The notes under the pieces are model-generated. The model did not search any database, had not been told where the DNA came from, and saw nothing but the letters and a program-made list of their open reading frames with translations. Position numbers and translations under genes: made by a program. This document shows positions 43,584-52,324 of a stretch of DNA of 64,000 bases, in pieces. Numbering within the stretch: the first letter of the stretch is position 1; each line of letters begins with the position of its first letter. This DNA comes from Pseudonocardia sp. HH130630-07. GTDB taxonomy: Bacteria > Actinomycetota > Actinomycetes > Mycobacteriales > Pseudonocardiaceae. Location: assembly GCF_001698125.1 (NCBI RefSeq), contig NZ_CP013854.1:4030001-4094000 (forward strand). The letters run 5' to 3'.

Positions 43584-44375
43584 TCAGTCGTCGGCGCTGC
43601 CGGGGGTCCCCGGCAGCGTGTAGAGCAGCCGGGTCCCGCCGGTCACGGGATGGGTGACGACATCGGCGTGCACGCCGAACACGTCGGCGACCAGCGCGGT
43701 CGTGAGGACCTCGGCCGGGGTGCCCGCCGCGACCAGCCGGCCGTCGTGCAGTACCCCGATCCGGTCGCAGACGGCGGCCGCGAGGTTCAGGTCGTGCAGG
43801 ACGACCAGCACCGTCGTACCGATCTCGCGCAGCAGCGCGAGCAGCCCCAGCTGGTGGGCGATGTCGAGGTGGTTGGTCGGCTCGTCGAGCACCAGCACCT
43901 CGGGGGTCTGGGCGAGTGCGCGGGCCGCGAGCACCCGCTGGCGCTCCCCGCCCGACAGGGTCAGCACCCCGCGGTCGGCGAGCGGTCCCACGCCGACCCG
44001 GTCCATCGCCTCCCTGCAGATGCGCAGGTCCTCCGGCCCCGGTCCGCGGTGCCCGGACAGGTGCGGGGCCCGGCCGAGGGCGACCAGCTCGGCGACGGTG
44101 AAGTCCAGGTCCGAGGAGTGGTCCTGGGTCATCGCCGCGACCCGCCGGGCGCCCTCGCGCAGCGGGGCCGCGGTGAGGTCGTCGCCGTCGAGCAGCACGG
44201 TGCCGCGCAGCGGGCGCAACGTCCGGTAGACGCAGCGCAGCGCGGTGGACTTGCCGCTGCCGTTCGGACCGACCAGGCCGACCACCGACCCGGACGCGAC
44301 GTCGAGGGACAGCTCGCGCACGATCTCCCGGCCGCCGGCGGCGACGGTGATCCCGGCGAGGGCGAGATCGGTCAT
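43584..44375 (-). CDS. ABC transporter ATP-binding protein (FecE/BtuD type)
   Basis: 263 aa. Walker A GPNGSGKST, Q-loop in AAMTQDHSSDLDFTVAELV, signature LSGGERQRVL, Walker B VLVLDEPTNHLDIAHQ, H-loop LVVLHDLNLAA. Energises the FecCD-type permease encoded directly upstream (adjacent bases 44375/44376). Confidence 0.95.
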   Translation of the reverse strand: MTDLALAGITVAAGGREIVRELSLDVASGSVVGLVGPNGSGKSTALRCVYRTLRPLRGTVLLDGDDLTAAPLREGARRVAAMTQDHSSDLDFTVAELVALGRAPHLSGHRGPGPEDLRICREAMDRVGVGPLADRGVLTLSGGERQRVLAARALAQTPEVLVLDEPTNHLDIAHQLGLLALLREIGTTVLVVLHDLNLAAAVCDRIGVLHDGRLVAAGTPAEVLTTALVADVFGVHADVVTHPVTGGTRLLYTLPGTPGSADD

Positions 44376-45407
44376 CTACACACCCCCGAAGACGTAGCCG
44401 CGCCGGCGCAGCAGGAGCACGAACACCGGCACGCCGACGAGCGCCGTCACCACCCCGAGCGGCAGCTCCCGCGGGGCGACGACGGTGCGCGACAGCAGAT
44501 CGACCCACACCGCCAGCACCGCGCCGACCAGCGGGGCCAGCACCAGCACCCGGGCGTGCGCGGCGCCGGTGACCATCCGCACGAGGTGCGGCACGATCAG
44601 CCCGACGAACCCGATCGCCCCGCTGACCGCGACCATCGCGCCGGTCATCACCGAGGTCAGCACGAAGAGCTCCCGGCGCAGCCGTGCGGTGTCCACACCG
44701 GAGCTCGCGGCGGTCTCGTCGCCCAGGGAGAGCACGTCCATGTCGCGGGCCCGCAGCCGCAGCGCCACGATGCCGGCGAGCACCACCACGACGACCAGCG
44801 GCAGCGAGCCCCAGGTGGCGGCGCCGAACCCGCCGAGGGTCCAGTAGAGGACGGTGGCGGTCGCCTCGCCCTGCGGCACCAGGTAGATCAGCAACGCCAT
44901 CGCGGCCTGGAACGCGTACGCCATCGCCACCCCGGTCAGGACCAGTCGCAGCGGGCTCGTCGCGCCCGGTCCCCGGCGCCGCGCGGCCAGGTAGACCAGG
45001 ACCGCGGCGCCGAGCGCACCGGCGAACGCCCCCACCGACAGCGCGTAGATCCCGGCGACGGCCAGCGCCCCGGTCACCAGCACGGTCACCGCGCCGACCG
45101 CGGCGCCGGAGGAGATCCCCAGGACGAACGGGTCGGCGAGCGGGTTGCGGACCAGGGCCTGCACCCCGGCCCCGACCGCGGACAGCCCGGCGCCGACGAC
45201 GGCGGCGAGCAGCACCCGCGGCGTGCGCAGCTGCCAGACGATCTCGTAGGTCGCGACCTCGTCGAGCCGGATCGTGCCCCCGGTGAGGGCGGCCCCGAGG
45301 TAGCGCAGCGTGTCGGCGGGATGGACGGAGGCCGGTCCGAGCCCGATCGCCAGGACGACGGAGACCACCAGCGCCACGGCGAGCCCGGCCGTTGATTTGA
45401 TGAACAT
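44376..45407 (-). CDS. FecCD/BtuC-family ABC permease
   Basis: 343 aa, about 10 helices. FecCD signatures: RTPRVLLAAVVGAGLSAVGAG, QALVRNPLADPFVLGISSGAA, GWTLGG-like LYWTLGGFGAATWGSL, LSLGDETAASSGVDT, AVSGAIGFVGLIVPHLVRM and APRELPLGVVTALVGVPVF. A single permease gene implies a homodimer. The ATG at 45407 is chosen; upstream is the 114-base divergent control region with a Zur-like palindrome. Confidence 0.92.
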   Translation of the reverse strand: MFIKSTAGLAVALVVSVVLAIGLGPASVHPADTLRYLGAALTGGTIRLDEVATYEIVWQLRTPRVLLAAVVGAGLSAVGAGVQALVRNPLADPFVLGISSGAAVGAVTVLVTGALAVAGIYALSVGAFAGALGAAVLVYLAARRRGPGATSPLRLVLTGVAMAYAFQAAMALLIYLVPQGEATATVLYWTLGGFGAATWGSLPLVVVVVLAGIVALRLRARDMDVLSLGDETAASSGVDTARLRRELFVLTSVMTGAMVAVSGAIGFVGLIVPHLVRMVTGAAHARVLVLAPLVGAVLAVWVDLLSRTVVAPRELPLGVVTALVGVPVFVLLLRRRGYVFGGV

Positions 45408-45502
45408 GATTGTCGTAGGTGATAACACCCGGACGGTCGGAGCGCCAGCGTCCGGGTCGAGTCGTGATGGGCGCCCCGTCCCGGTTGTCCGGCTCGACAT
45501 AA

Positions 45503-45521
45503 AATGGTATCGGTTTCCATT
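45503..45521. promoter_or_regulatory. Zur-like palindrome in the divergent promoter
   Basis: AATGG and CCATT flank nine bases (45503-45521), with AT-rich edges in a GC-rich region. From memory of mycobacterial and streptomycete Zur sites (AATGATAATCATTTTCATT type), 13 of 19 positions agree. It overlaps a -10 hexamer TAAAAT (45500-45505) and ends at the base before the methyltransferase ATG (45522). This is the ideal place for a repressor of the metal-uptake cluster. Mn or Fe regulators of the same FUR family are alternatives. Confidence 0.5.
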
Positions 45522-46247
45522 ATGACGCAGAGTGTTCCCGTGACGGCGCAGGAGTTGCCGCCCCCGTTGCCCGCGGCGACCGTGACGGCGCTCAACCGGC
45601 CGGACGGCACCCTCCACACCACCCGCACCCGCAGCTGGAACGGCTGGGACCTCGACGTGCCGCCCGGCGTCTTCCGGCCCGGCCTGACCAGCGAGATGAT
45701 CGCCGACCGGGTGCTCTCGGGGGAGATCGAGACCCGGGGCCGCCGCTACCTCGCCATGGGGTGCGGTCTCGGGCTGGAGGTCGTCGCCGCAGGGATCCGC
45801 GGTGCCGGGCACGTCTACGCGGTGGACGTGCACCCGGCGAGCGTCGAGACCGCCGTGCGCCACCACGACCGGCTGGCCGGCCCGGGCGGCTGCACCGGGA
45901 TCGTCGCCGACCTGCTCGACGGCGTCCCGGACGGAACCGTCGTCGACGTCGTCACGTTCAACCCGCCGGCGGTGAGCGTGCGGGTGGCCGAGGACCCGGA
46001 CGTCGTGCGCAACGTCTGCGAGGGGGCACCGCTGCTGGACCGGTTCTTCGCCCAGCTCGCGGGCCGCGACGTCCTCGCCCCGGGCGGGGAGGTCCTCGTG
46101 ATCGCATCGAACACCGCCGACCTGCCCGCCATCGTGCGGAGCGCGGCCGGGCACGGGTTCGACGCCGGGCTGGTGCTGCGCCACGACTGGGGCGACGGTG
46201 TGCTCACCCACCTGTTCCGCTTCACCCGCAGCGGCGGTGCCCGATGA
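45522..46247 (+). CDS. SAM-dependent methyltransferase (PrmC/PrmA-like fold)
   Basis: 241 aa from the ATG at 45522 (GTG at 45540 possible; the ATG at 45504 lies inside the control palindrome). Motif I LAMGCGLGLEVVAAG (about 75-89), acidic loop VYAVDVHPASV, and the NPP motif TFNPPAVS, which in N-methyltransferases and PrmC holds an amide or amino substrate. It is the first gene of a four-gene set with 4-base overlaps. Its likely task is to modify an amino group of a small metabolite made by the downstream enzymes. Confidence 0.8.
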   Translation: MTQSVPVTAQELPPPLPAATVTALNRPDGTLHTTRTRSWNGWDLDVPPGVFRPGLTSEMIADRVLSGEIETRGRRYLAMGCGLGLEVVAAGIRGAGHVYAVDVHPASVETAVRHHDRLAGPGGCTGIVADLLDGVPDGTVVDVVTFNPPAVSVRVAEDPDVVRNVCEGAPLLDRFFAQLAGRDVLAPGGEVLVIASNTADLPAIVRSAAGHGFDAGLVLRHDWGDGVLTHLFRFTRSGGAR

Positions 46248-47053
46248 GCCGGACCGTCGACGGACTCGTCGCCGAGGTGCTCGACGGCGGGCACGGCCCC
46301 GACCCGGCCGGGCTCACCGCGACCAGCGTGTTCTGGGCCGGTCACGGCACCCGGCTGGCCGGGGGACCGGTGACCTACCGCAACCACTACGTCCTCGTCC
46401 GCTGCGGTGCCGCGTTCGGTGCCGCGTCGGTCCGGGCCGGTGAGCTGGACCCCGTGGCCTGCCAGGACCTGTCCGGCAGCGGTCTGGACACGCTGCTCGC
46501 CGCCGGCGCCCCGGCCCCGCTACGGACCGCGGCACTGGACGCCTACCTGGCCGGCGTCCGCCCGTTCCGCGACGATCCCGCGGCCGAGCGGGTGGAGCTG
46601 CCCGCCGGCACGCCGGAGCAGCGGGCACTCGCCCGCGACGCCGCCGTCGCGGGGCTGCTCGACGTGCCGGCGGGTGCGCGCGTCGCGCTGATCGGTGTGG
46701 TGAACCCCCTGGTCGCGGCGATCCGGGAGCGGGGAGCGGAGTGTCTGCCGTGCGATCTGGACCTGCGCACGACCCAGTGGGGCGACGTCGTGTCCGACTC
46801 GGCCGAGGAGGTGATCGACGCCGCGGACACCGTCGTCGCGACCGGGATGACACTGGCCAACGGCACGTTCGACGCGATCGCGGCCCGCTGCCGGGACCGC
46901 GGGATCGGGCTGACCGTCTACGCGCAGACCGGCGCCGCGGTGGCGCGGGCGTTCCTCGGCGACGGCGTGACCGCGTTGTCCGCGGAGCCGTTCCCGTTCT
47001 CCCAGTTCAGCGCGGATCCCACGGCTCTGTACCGGTACCGGGCGCACCGGTGA
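46244..47053 (+). CDS. DUF4213/DUF364 protein (putative metal-chelation family)
   Basis: 269 aa from the ATG in the ATGA overlap. The N-terminal third is enolase-N-like (DUF4213: SVFWAGHGTRLAGGPVTYRNHYVLV in pieces). The rest is the Rossmann-like DUF364 domain (ARVALIGVVNPLVAAIRERG, CLPCDLDLRTTQWGDV, ADTVVATGMTLANGTFDAI). DUF364 proteins are annotated as possible heavy-metal chelators and are often near metal uptake genes, but no reaction is firmly known. A catalytic role in metallophore assembly is inferred from context. Confidence 0.82.
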   Translation: MSRTVDGLVAEVLDGGHGPDPAGLTATSVFWAGHGTRLAGGPVTYRNHYVLVRCGAAFGAASVRAGELDPVACQDLSGSGLDTLLAAGAPAPLRTAALDAYLAGVRPFRDDPAAERVELPAGTPEQRALARDAAVAGLLDVPAGARVALIGVVNPLVAAIRERGAECLPCDLDLRTTQWGDVVSDSAEEVIDAADTVVATGMTLANGTFDAIAARCRDRGIGLTVYAQTGAAVARAFLGDGVTALSAEPFPFSQFSADPTALYRYRAHR

Positions 47054-47964
47054 GGGCCGGCCGGGGACACGCGCCGTGCCACCACGGTGAGCTGCTGCAG
47101 GGCTTCTTCCGGGACGGCTCCGGCGTGCCGCGACCGGGCCTGGTCACGCTGCCGTCGCCGGAACCCGGCGTGCGCGCGGACTTCATCCCCGCGACGGTGG
47201 GGTCCGGGGTGACGGTGCACCCGCCCGGCCGGACCAAGGCGGCGCGGGCCGCACGACTGGCACTCGACGCCGTCGGCGGGCCGGGGACGCCCGGCGGGGT
47301 GCTGACCCTGACCGGATCGGTCCGGCCCGGTCTGGGCCTCGGCTCGTCGACCGCGGACGTGGTCGCCGCCGTCCGGGCGGTCGCGGACGCGGCCGGAGCG
47401 CGGATCGGGCCGCACACCCTGGCCCGGCTGGCGGTGGCGGCCGAGGCGGCGAGCGACCCGCTGATGTTCGACGACACCCGGCCACGGTTGTTCGCCCAGC
47501 GCGACGGGAACGTCCTGGAGGTCCTGCCGGGCCGGATCCCGCCGCTGCTGGTCCTCGGTTGCCTGCTCGACGGCGGCCGCCCGGTGCCGACCCCGGCCGT
47601 CCGCCCGCCGGAGCCGCCGGCCGCGGTCGTCGACACCTACGAGGCCCTGCGGGCCGGGTTGCGCACCGCGTTCGCCACCGGCGACGCCGCCGCGACCGCC
47701 CGCATCGCCACCCGCAGCGCGCGGCTGCACCGGACCGACGGCGAGGTGGACCGGTTGCTGGCCGCCGTGCACCCGGCCGGGGCGCTCGGGGTGCAGATCG
47801 CACACAGCGGCAACGTGGCCGGGGTGCTGCTGGCCCCCGGTGACGGAGTCGCCGCCGACCGGGCCGAGGCTGCGCTGCGTGCCGCCGGGTTCGTCCCGAC
47901 CGGCCGGTTCACCGCCGGCACCGGCGAGCCCCGGCCGGCCGCCGCCGCGGGGGGAACCCGGTGA
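47050..47964 (+). CDS. GHMP kinase, L-threonine/serine kinase-like (PduX-type)
   Basis: 304 aa, GTG start in a GTGA overlap. N-terminal APCHHGELLQGFF parallels the CPGTCGELIQG of PduX/BluE L-threonine kinases; the ATP loop is RPGLGLGSSTADVVAAVRA, and GHMP motif 3 is QIAHSGNVAGVLLAP. It should phosphorylate a hydroxyl of an amino acid such as Thr or Ser. Next to a CysK-fold PLP enzyme rather than a cobalamin set, the product (O-phospho-Thr/Ser) is likely the substrate for beta-replacement. Linker synthesis for cobalamin is the alternative. Confidence 0.85.
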   Translation: MRAGRGHAPCHHGELLQGFFRDGSGVPRPGLVTLPSPEPGVRADFIPATVGSGVTVHPPGRTKAARAARLALDAVGGPGTPGGVLTLTGSVRPGLGLGSSTADVVAAVRAVADAAGARIGPHTLARLAVAAEAASDPLMFDDTRPRLFAQRDGNVLEVLPGRIPPLLVLGCLLDGGRPVPTPAVRPPEPPAAVVDTYEALRAGLRTAFATGDAAATARIATRSARLHRTDGEVDRLLAAVHPAGALGVQIAHSGNVAGVLLAPGDGVAADRAEAALRAAGFVPTGRFTAGTGEPRPAAAAGGTR

Positions 47965-49025
47965 CCCTCACCATCGACGACCACGTCGCCGACGCCGTCG
48001 GGCGGCCGGACCTCGTCCGGCTCGGTGAGCGGGTGCTGTGCCTGCGGTTCGAGACGATGAAGGTCCTCAGCGCCGACGCCGCGGTGCGCAGGCTGCTCGA
48101 CACCGGCCGGGTCGTGCCCGGGGACGCCGTGGTGGACAGCTCCAGCGGGATCTACGCCTACGCGCTGGCCCTGGCCTGCCACCGGCACGGGCTGCGCTGT
48201 CACATCGTCGGCTCCACCACGGTCGACGACGCCGCCCGGCTGCAGCTGGAGCTGCTCGGCGCGACCCTCGAACGAATGCCGCCGAGTGCCGACCTCAAAC
48301 TCGACCAGAGCCGCCGGGTCGCCCGGATCCGCGAGCTGCTCGCCGCCGATCCGCGGCTGCACTGGATGCGCCAGTACCACGACGACGTGCACTACCTCGG
48401 CTACCGCACGGTCGCGCACCGGCTGCGCGAGGCACTCGGCCCGGTGCCGCTGACCGTCGTCGGCGGAGTCGGGTCGGGCGCGTCCACCGGCGGGCTCGCC
48501 CGCTACCTGCGTGCCGCGGACCCACCCGGCACCCCGACCCGCCTGGTCGGCGTGCAGCCGTTCGGCAGCGTCACCTTCGGCAGCGAGCACGTCGCCGACC
48601 CCGACATCATCATCGCCGGGATCGGCAGCTCGATCCCCTTCGGCAACGTCGAGCACCCGGCCTACGACGTGGTCCACTGGACCGGGTTCACCGCGGCGCT
48701 GTCCGGGGCAGTGGCCCTGCTGCGCGAGCACGCGGTGTTCGCCGGGCTGTCCGCCGGCGCGGCCTACCTGGCGGCCCGCTGGGAGCGCGACGCCGACCCG
48801 GACCGCACGGTGCTGACGATCGCCGCGGACACCGGGCACCGCTACGTCGGCGGCGTCTACGCCCGGCACGCCGAGGCCGTCCCCCTCGACTCGCTCGCCC
48901 CGCACCTGGTCCGGTCCACCGCGGAGCTGGCGCTGCCGTGGTCACGGATGGCGTGGGCCGGGGCGGCCGGGCCACCGGGCGCGCGGGCCGGCGCGGTGCC
49001 GGAGCCCCGGCCCCGGGCGGGCTGA
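47961..49025 (+). CDS. CysK-fold PLP-dependent enzyme (fold type II)
   Basis: 354 aa, GTG start in a GTGA overlap. Phosphate-side loop VVDSSSGIYAYALALACHRHG, the following HIVGSTTVDDAARLQLELLGA, and the cofactor glycine loop VVGGVGSGASTGGLARYLR match cysteine synthase, SbnA and CBS. The usual SxKxR lysine motif is replaced by ETMKVLSADAAVRR, so Lys34 would be the Schiff-base lysine. SbnA-like members turn O-phosphoserine and glutamate into a diaminopropionate precursor. Here a kinase supplying the phospho-amino acid is encoded just upstream. Exact chemistry unknown. Confidence 0.82.
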   Translation: MTLTIDDHVADAVGRPDLVRLGERVLCLRFETMKVLSADAAVRRLLDTGRVVPGDAVVDSSSGIYAYALALACHRHGLRCHIVGSTTVDDAARLQLELLGATLERMPPSADLKLDQSRRVARIRELLAADPRLHWMRQYHDDVHYLGYRTVAHRLREALGPVPLTVVGGVGSGASTGGLARYLRAADPPGTPTRLVGVQPFGSVTFGSEHVADPDIIIAGIGSSIPFGNVEHPAYDVVHWTGFTAALSGAVALLREHAVFAGLSAGAAYLAARWERDADPDRTVLTIAADTGHRYVGGVYARHAEAVPLDSLAPHLVRSTAELALPWSRMAWAGAAGPPGARAGAVPEPRPRAG

Positions 49026-49109
49026 CGTCCCACCGGGCGACCGTCCCCGCGGGCGACCGGGTGCCGGCGGCACTGGCCGGGCGGCCCGTGGCGGCTTACC
49101 GTCGCGGTC

Positions 49110-50615
49110 ATGGTCGAGCGTGCATCCACCGGCGGAGAGCTGATCGAGGGCGAGCCGGTCGTCGTCGAACCGGAGGGGCGGCCGTTCGGTGGGTCGACCG
49201 CGCCGGCCGAGCTGGGCCGGTCGGTGCCGGACGCGACCGGGCGGGCGGTGCTCGCCGACCTCGCGGCCGTACTGGACGCCGACCGGATCCTGACCGACCC
49301 GGACACCGTCCGCCCCTACGTGCACGACGAGGCCGAGTGGGCCGGCTACGGCACGCCGCTGTGCGTGGTGCGGGCACGCAGCACCGCGGACGTCGCCGCG
49401 ACGGTGCGGGTCTGCGCCCGGCACCGGACACCGGTCGTCGCGCGCGGGGCGGGCACCGGTCTGTCCGGCGGCGCGAACGCGGTCGAGGGCTGCGTGCTGC
49501 TGTCGTGCGAGCGGATGACCGCGATCCGGGAGATCTCGCCGGGGGAGCGGCTCGCCGTCGTCGAACCGGGGGTGGTCAACGACGACCTGCGCGCGGCCTG
49601 CGCGGAGCAGGGGCTCTGGTACCCGCCGGACCCGGCGTCCGCGCCGTGGTCGACGATCGGCGGCAACGTCGCCACCAACGCCGGTGGCCTGTGCTGCGTG
49701 AAGTACGGCGTCACCCGCGACTACGTCCTCGCGCTCGAGGTGGTGACGGCGCGCGGCGAGACCGTGCGGGTCGGCCGGCGCACCGCGAAGGGGGTCGTCG
49801 GCTACGACCTGACCGGGCTGATGGTCGGCTCCGAGGGCACCCTCGGCGTGATCACCGAGATCACCGTGAAGCTGCGCCCGGCCCGGCCGGCTGCGCCGCG
49901 CACCGTCGTCGGGTTCTTCGACTCGCTCGCCGACTGCGGGGCCGCGGTCGCCGCCGTCACCGAGCAGGGGCTGCAGCCCGCGGTGTTCGAGCTGGTCGAC
50001 CGCGAGTGCCTGGCCGCGGTGAACAGCTGGCGCAACGCCGGTCTCCCGGAGGACGCCGCCGCGTTGCTGCTCGCCCAGACCGACCTGCCCGAACCGGCGG
50101 CCGAGGCGGAGGCGGAGGCGATCCTCGCCGCGTTCACCGCGCACGGGGCGACCGAGGCGATGGCCTCGACCGACGAGACCGAGGCCGAGGCGTTGTTCGC
50201 CGCGCGGCGGATGGCCTACCCGGCGCTGGAACAGCTCGGGATGGGCATGCTGACCGAGGACGTCTGCGTCCCCCGGCCCCGGATGGCGGCCATGCTGGCC
50301 CGGATCGAGGAGATCGCCGCCCGGCACCGGGTGCGGATCGCGACCGTCGCGCACGCCGGGGACGGCAACCTGCACCCGCTGATGCTGACCCCGCACGACG
50401 ATCCCGGCGCGCGGGAACGGACCCGGGCCGCGTTCGACGAGATCATCGGCACCGCCGTCGAACTCGGGGGGACGGTGACCGGTGAGCACGGCGTCGGCCT
50501 GCTCAAGCGCGACGGCATGGAACGGGAGCTGGGGCCGGAGGTGCTGGCCATGCAGCGCGCGGTGAAGTCCGCACTCGACCCGGACGGCATCCTCAACCCG
50601 GGCAAGGCCGTCTAG
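49110..50615 (+). CDS. FAD-linked oxidase, GlcD/D-lactate dehydrogenase type
   Basis: 501 aa. FAD domain with VVARGAGTGLSGGANAVEGC, IGGNVATNAGGLCCVKYG, DLTGLMVGSEGTLGVITEIT; C-terminal oxidase domain with AHAGDGNLHPLML, GEHGVGLLKRD and LDPDGILNPGKAV. It oxidises a 2-hydroxy acid (glycolate, D-lactate or similar) and has no Fe-S partner here. TACCGT (49097-49102) is 7 bases before the ATG, so it has its own leaderless promoter and is not part of the metallophore-like operon. Confidence 0.92.
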   Translation: MVERASTGGELIEGEPVVVEPEGRPFGGSTAPAELGRSVPDATGRAVLADLAAVLDADRILTDPDTVRPYVHDEAEWAGYGTPLCVVRARSTADVAATVRVCARHRTPVVARGAGTGLSGGANAVEGCVLLSCERMTAIREISPGERLAVVEPGVVNDDLRAACAEQGLWYPPDPASAPWSTIGGNVATNAGGLCCVKYGVTRDYVLALEVVTARGETVRVGRRTAKGVVGYDLTGLMVGSEGTLGVITEITVKLRPARPAAPRTVVGFFDSLADCGAAVAAVTEQGLQPAVFELVDRECLAAVNSWRNAGLPEDAAALLLAQTDLPEPAAEAEAEAILAAFTAHGATEAMASTDETEAEALFAARRMAYPALEQLGMGMLTEDVCVPRPRMAAMLARIEEIAARHRVRIATVAHAGDGNLHPLMLTPHDDPGARERTRAAFDEIIGTAVELGGTVTGEHGVGLLKRDGMERELGPEVLAMQRAVKSALDPDGILNPGKAV

Positions 50616-50680
50616 ACCGCACGCGGAGGATCGCCCGGACGGCCCCGTATCACCCGCGCGTGCGGCGGGAATCCTCCTGG

Positions 50681-52324
50681 ATGAGCCCCGCCGACGCGAC
50701 CGTGCCGACCGAGCCCGCCCCGTCCGTACCGGCCGGGCCCGGCCCGTCCGCAGCGCCCACGGCCCGGCCGTCGGTCGTGGACGTGCCGCCCGGGGACCGC
50801 CCGTTCCACGGCCCGGCGCACGCCGGGGCGCCCCGGCTGTCCGGAGTCGGCGGGGTGGCGGGGTCCACGACGGTGACCGACGCGGAGGTCCGGGAGTACG
50901 AGCGGGTCGACACCGCCGACCTGCGCCTGCTCGCCGCCGGGGTGGAGCTGGCGCGCGAACGCGTCGTGCCGGACCGCGCCTCGCCGGCCGGCCCGGCCGC
51001 GACGTGGGTGCTGCGGCTGCCCGACGGGGACCCGGCCGCGGAGCTGCGGTCCCCGGTGCCCGACGCCGACGCGGGTGGCCCCGGGGAGGTGCCGCCGCCG
51101 TTCGAGGCCGTCCTGGCGCCGTTGCACGCCGGTGCGCCGTTGCGGCCGGTCGGGCGGGTGCGCCTGGTGCGGACGACGGTGCGGGTGCACGACGACGCGG
51201 ACCGCGAGCTGGCGACGCTGTGGCGCGACGAGATCACCGCGACGACGCTGGGGGAGTCGACGTCGGTGCAGGCGTGGAGCGAGGCCGTCCTGCGGCCGGG
51301 GGCCGGCGGGAGCGCCGTCCTGGCCGGGATCGAGGACGCCCTGCGCGAGACCGGTCTGACGGCCGGGCCGGGCGGGGCGCGCCGCCGGCTCGCCGCGCTG
51401 CTGGCCGCGGCCGGCCCGGCCGACCCGCCGCGGCACCGGGGCGATCCGGACAGTGCGGGACAGGTGGTGCTCGACTACCTGGCCCGGCAGGTCGACGCGC
51501 TCACCGAGCGGGAGGCGGACCTGCGCGCGGACCGGCCGGACGCGGTGCACCAGATGCGGGTCGCGGCCCGCCGTGCCCGCAGCGCGCTGCGCACCTACCG
51601 GAGGCTCCTGCCCGGGCCGCGGACCGCGCACCTGGTCGCCGAGCTGCGCTGGCTCGGCCGGGAGCTGGCCGGCGAGCGCGACGCCGAGGTCCAGCAGGCC
51701 CGGCTGGAGGAACGACTGGCCGCCCTGGACCCCGACCTGGTGCTCGGCACGGTCCGGGCCGACGTCGCCCGGCACTTCGCCCGGACCAGGGCCACGACGT
51801 CGGCCGTGGTCGGTGCGACCGTCGACGGCGAGCGGTACGCCGCACTGCACGGCGCGCTGCGCCGGATGCTCGCCGACCCGCCACTGAGCGAGCGCGCGGC
51901 CCGGCCGGCCGCCGAGGTGCTGCCGCGGCTGGTCGGCCGTACCGCGCGCAGGCTGGACCGCCGGATGCGCATCGCGCTGGCCGATCTCGCCGACGGGCGG
52001 GTCGCACCGGTCTCGCTGCACGACGCCCGCAAGTCCGGCAAGCAGCTCCGGTACGCCACCGAGGTGGCCCGGCCGGCCGTCGGGAAGCCGGCGACGGTGT
52101 TCGCGAAGCGGATGAAGGCGGTGCAGACCGTCCTCGGGGACCATCAGGACGCCGTCGTCTCCCGGGAACTGCTCCGCGGGCTCGCGGACGGGTCCACCGG
52201 CGCCTTCACCCTCGGCGTGCTGCACGGCCGTGACAGCGCGACGATGGCCGGGCTGGAGGACCGGTTGCCGGAGATCTGGGAGCACGCGTGGACGACGAAG
52301 GCCAGGCGCTGGATGCAGGGGTGA
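50681..52324 (+). CDS. CYTH and CHAD domain protein
   Basis: 547 aa from the ATG at 50681 (a GTG at 50660 is possible). The first ~45 residues are Pro/Ala-rich. Residues about 65-235 are a degenerate CYTH (triphosphate tunnel) domain (REYERVDTADLRLLAAGVEL, WVLRLPDGD, LWRDEITATTLG). A CHAD domain follows from about 265, with its positively charged helices (DAVHQMRVAARRARSALRTYRR in pieces, LHDARKSGKQLRYATEV). CHAD binds polyphosphate; the pair may hydrolyse or sense it. Overlaps the PHP gene by GTGA. Confidence 0.88.
   Translation: MSPADATVPTEPAPSVPAGPGPSAAPTARPSVVDVPPGDRPFHGPAHAGAPRLSGVGGVAGSTTVTDAEVREYERVDTADLRLLAAGVELARERVVPDRASPAGPAATWVLRLPDGDPAAELRSPVPDADAGGPGEVPPPFEAVLAPLHAGAPLRPVGRVRLVRTTVRVHDDADRELATLWRDEITATTLGESTSVQAWSEAVLRPGAGGSAVLAGIEDALRETGLTAGPGGARRRLAALLAAAGPADPPRHRGDPDSAGQVVLDYLARQVDALTEREADLRADRPDAVHQMRVAARRARSALRTYRRLLPGPRTAHLVAELRWLGRELAGERDAEVQQARLEERLAALDPDLVLGTVRADVARHFARTRATTSAVVGATVDGERYAALHGALRRMLADPPLSERAARPAAEVLPRLVGRTARRLDRRMRIALADLADGRVAPVSLHDARKSGKQLRYATEVARPAVGKPATVFAKRMKAVQTVLGDHQDAVVSRELLRGLADGSTGAFTLGVLHGRDSATMAGLEDRLPEIWEHAWTTKARRWMQG

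Noticed and set aside
45408..45521. Cobalamin riboswitch before the BtuC/FecCD-type permease
   Set aside because: The leader is only about 110 bases shared by two promoters and lacks a recognisable B12 box; the AT-rich dyad fits a repressor site better.
47050..49025. Cobalamin aminopropanol-linker synthesis by the PduX-like kinase
   Set aside because: The partner decarboxylase CobD is a fold-type I enzyme, while the neighbour here is a CysK-fold protein, and no cob genes are present; kept only as an alternative.
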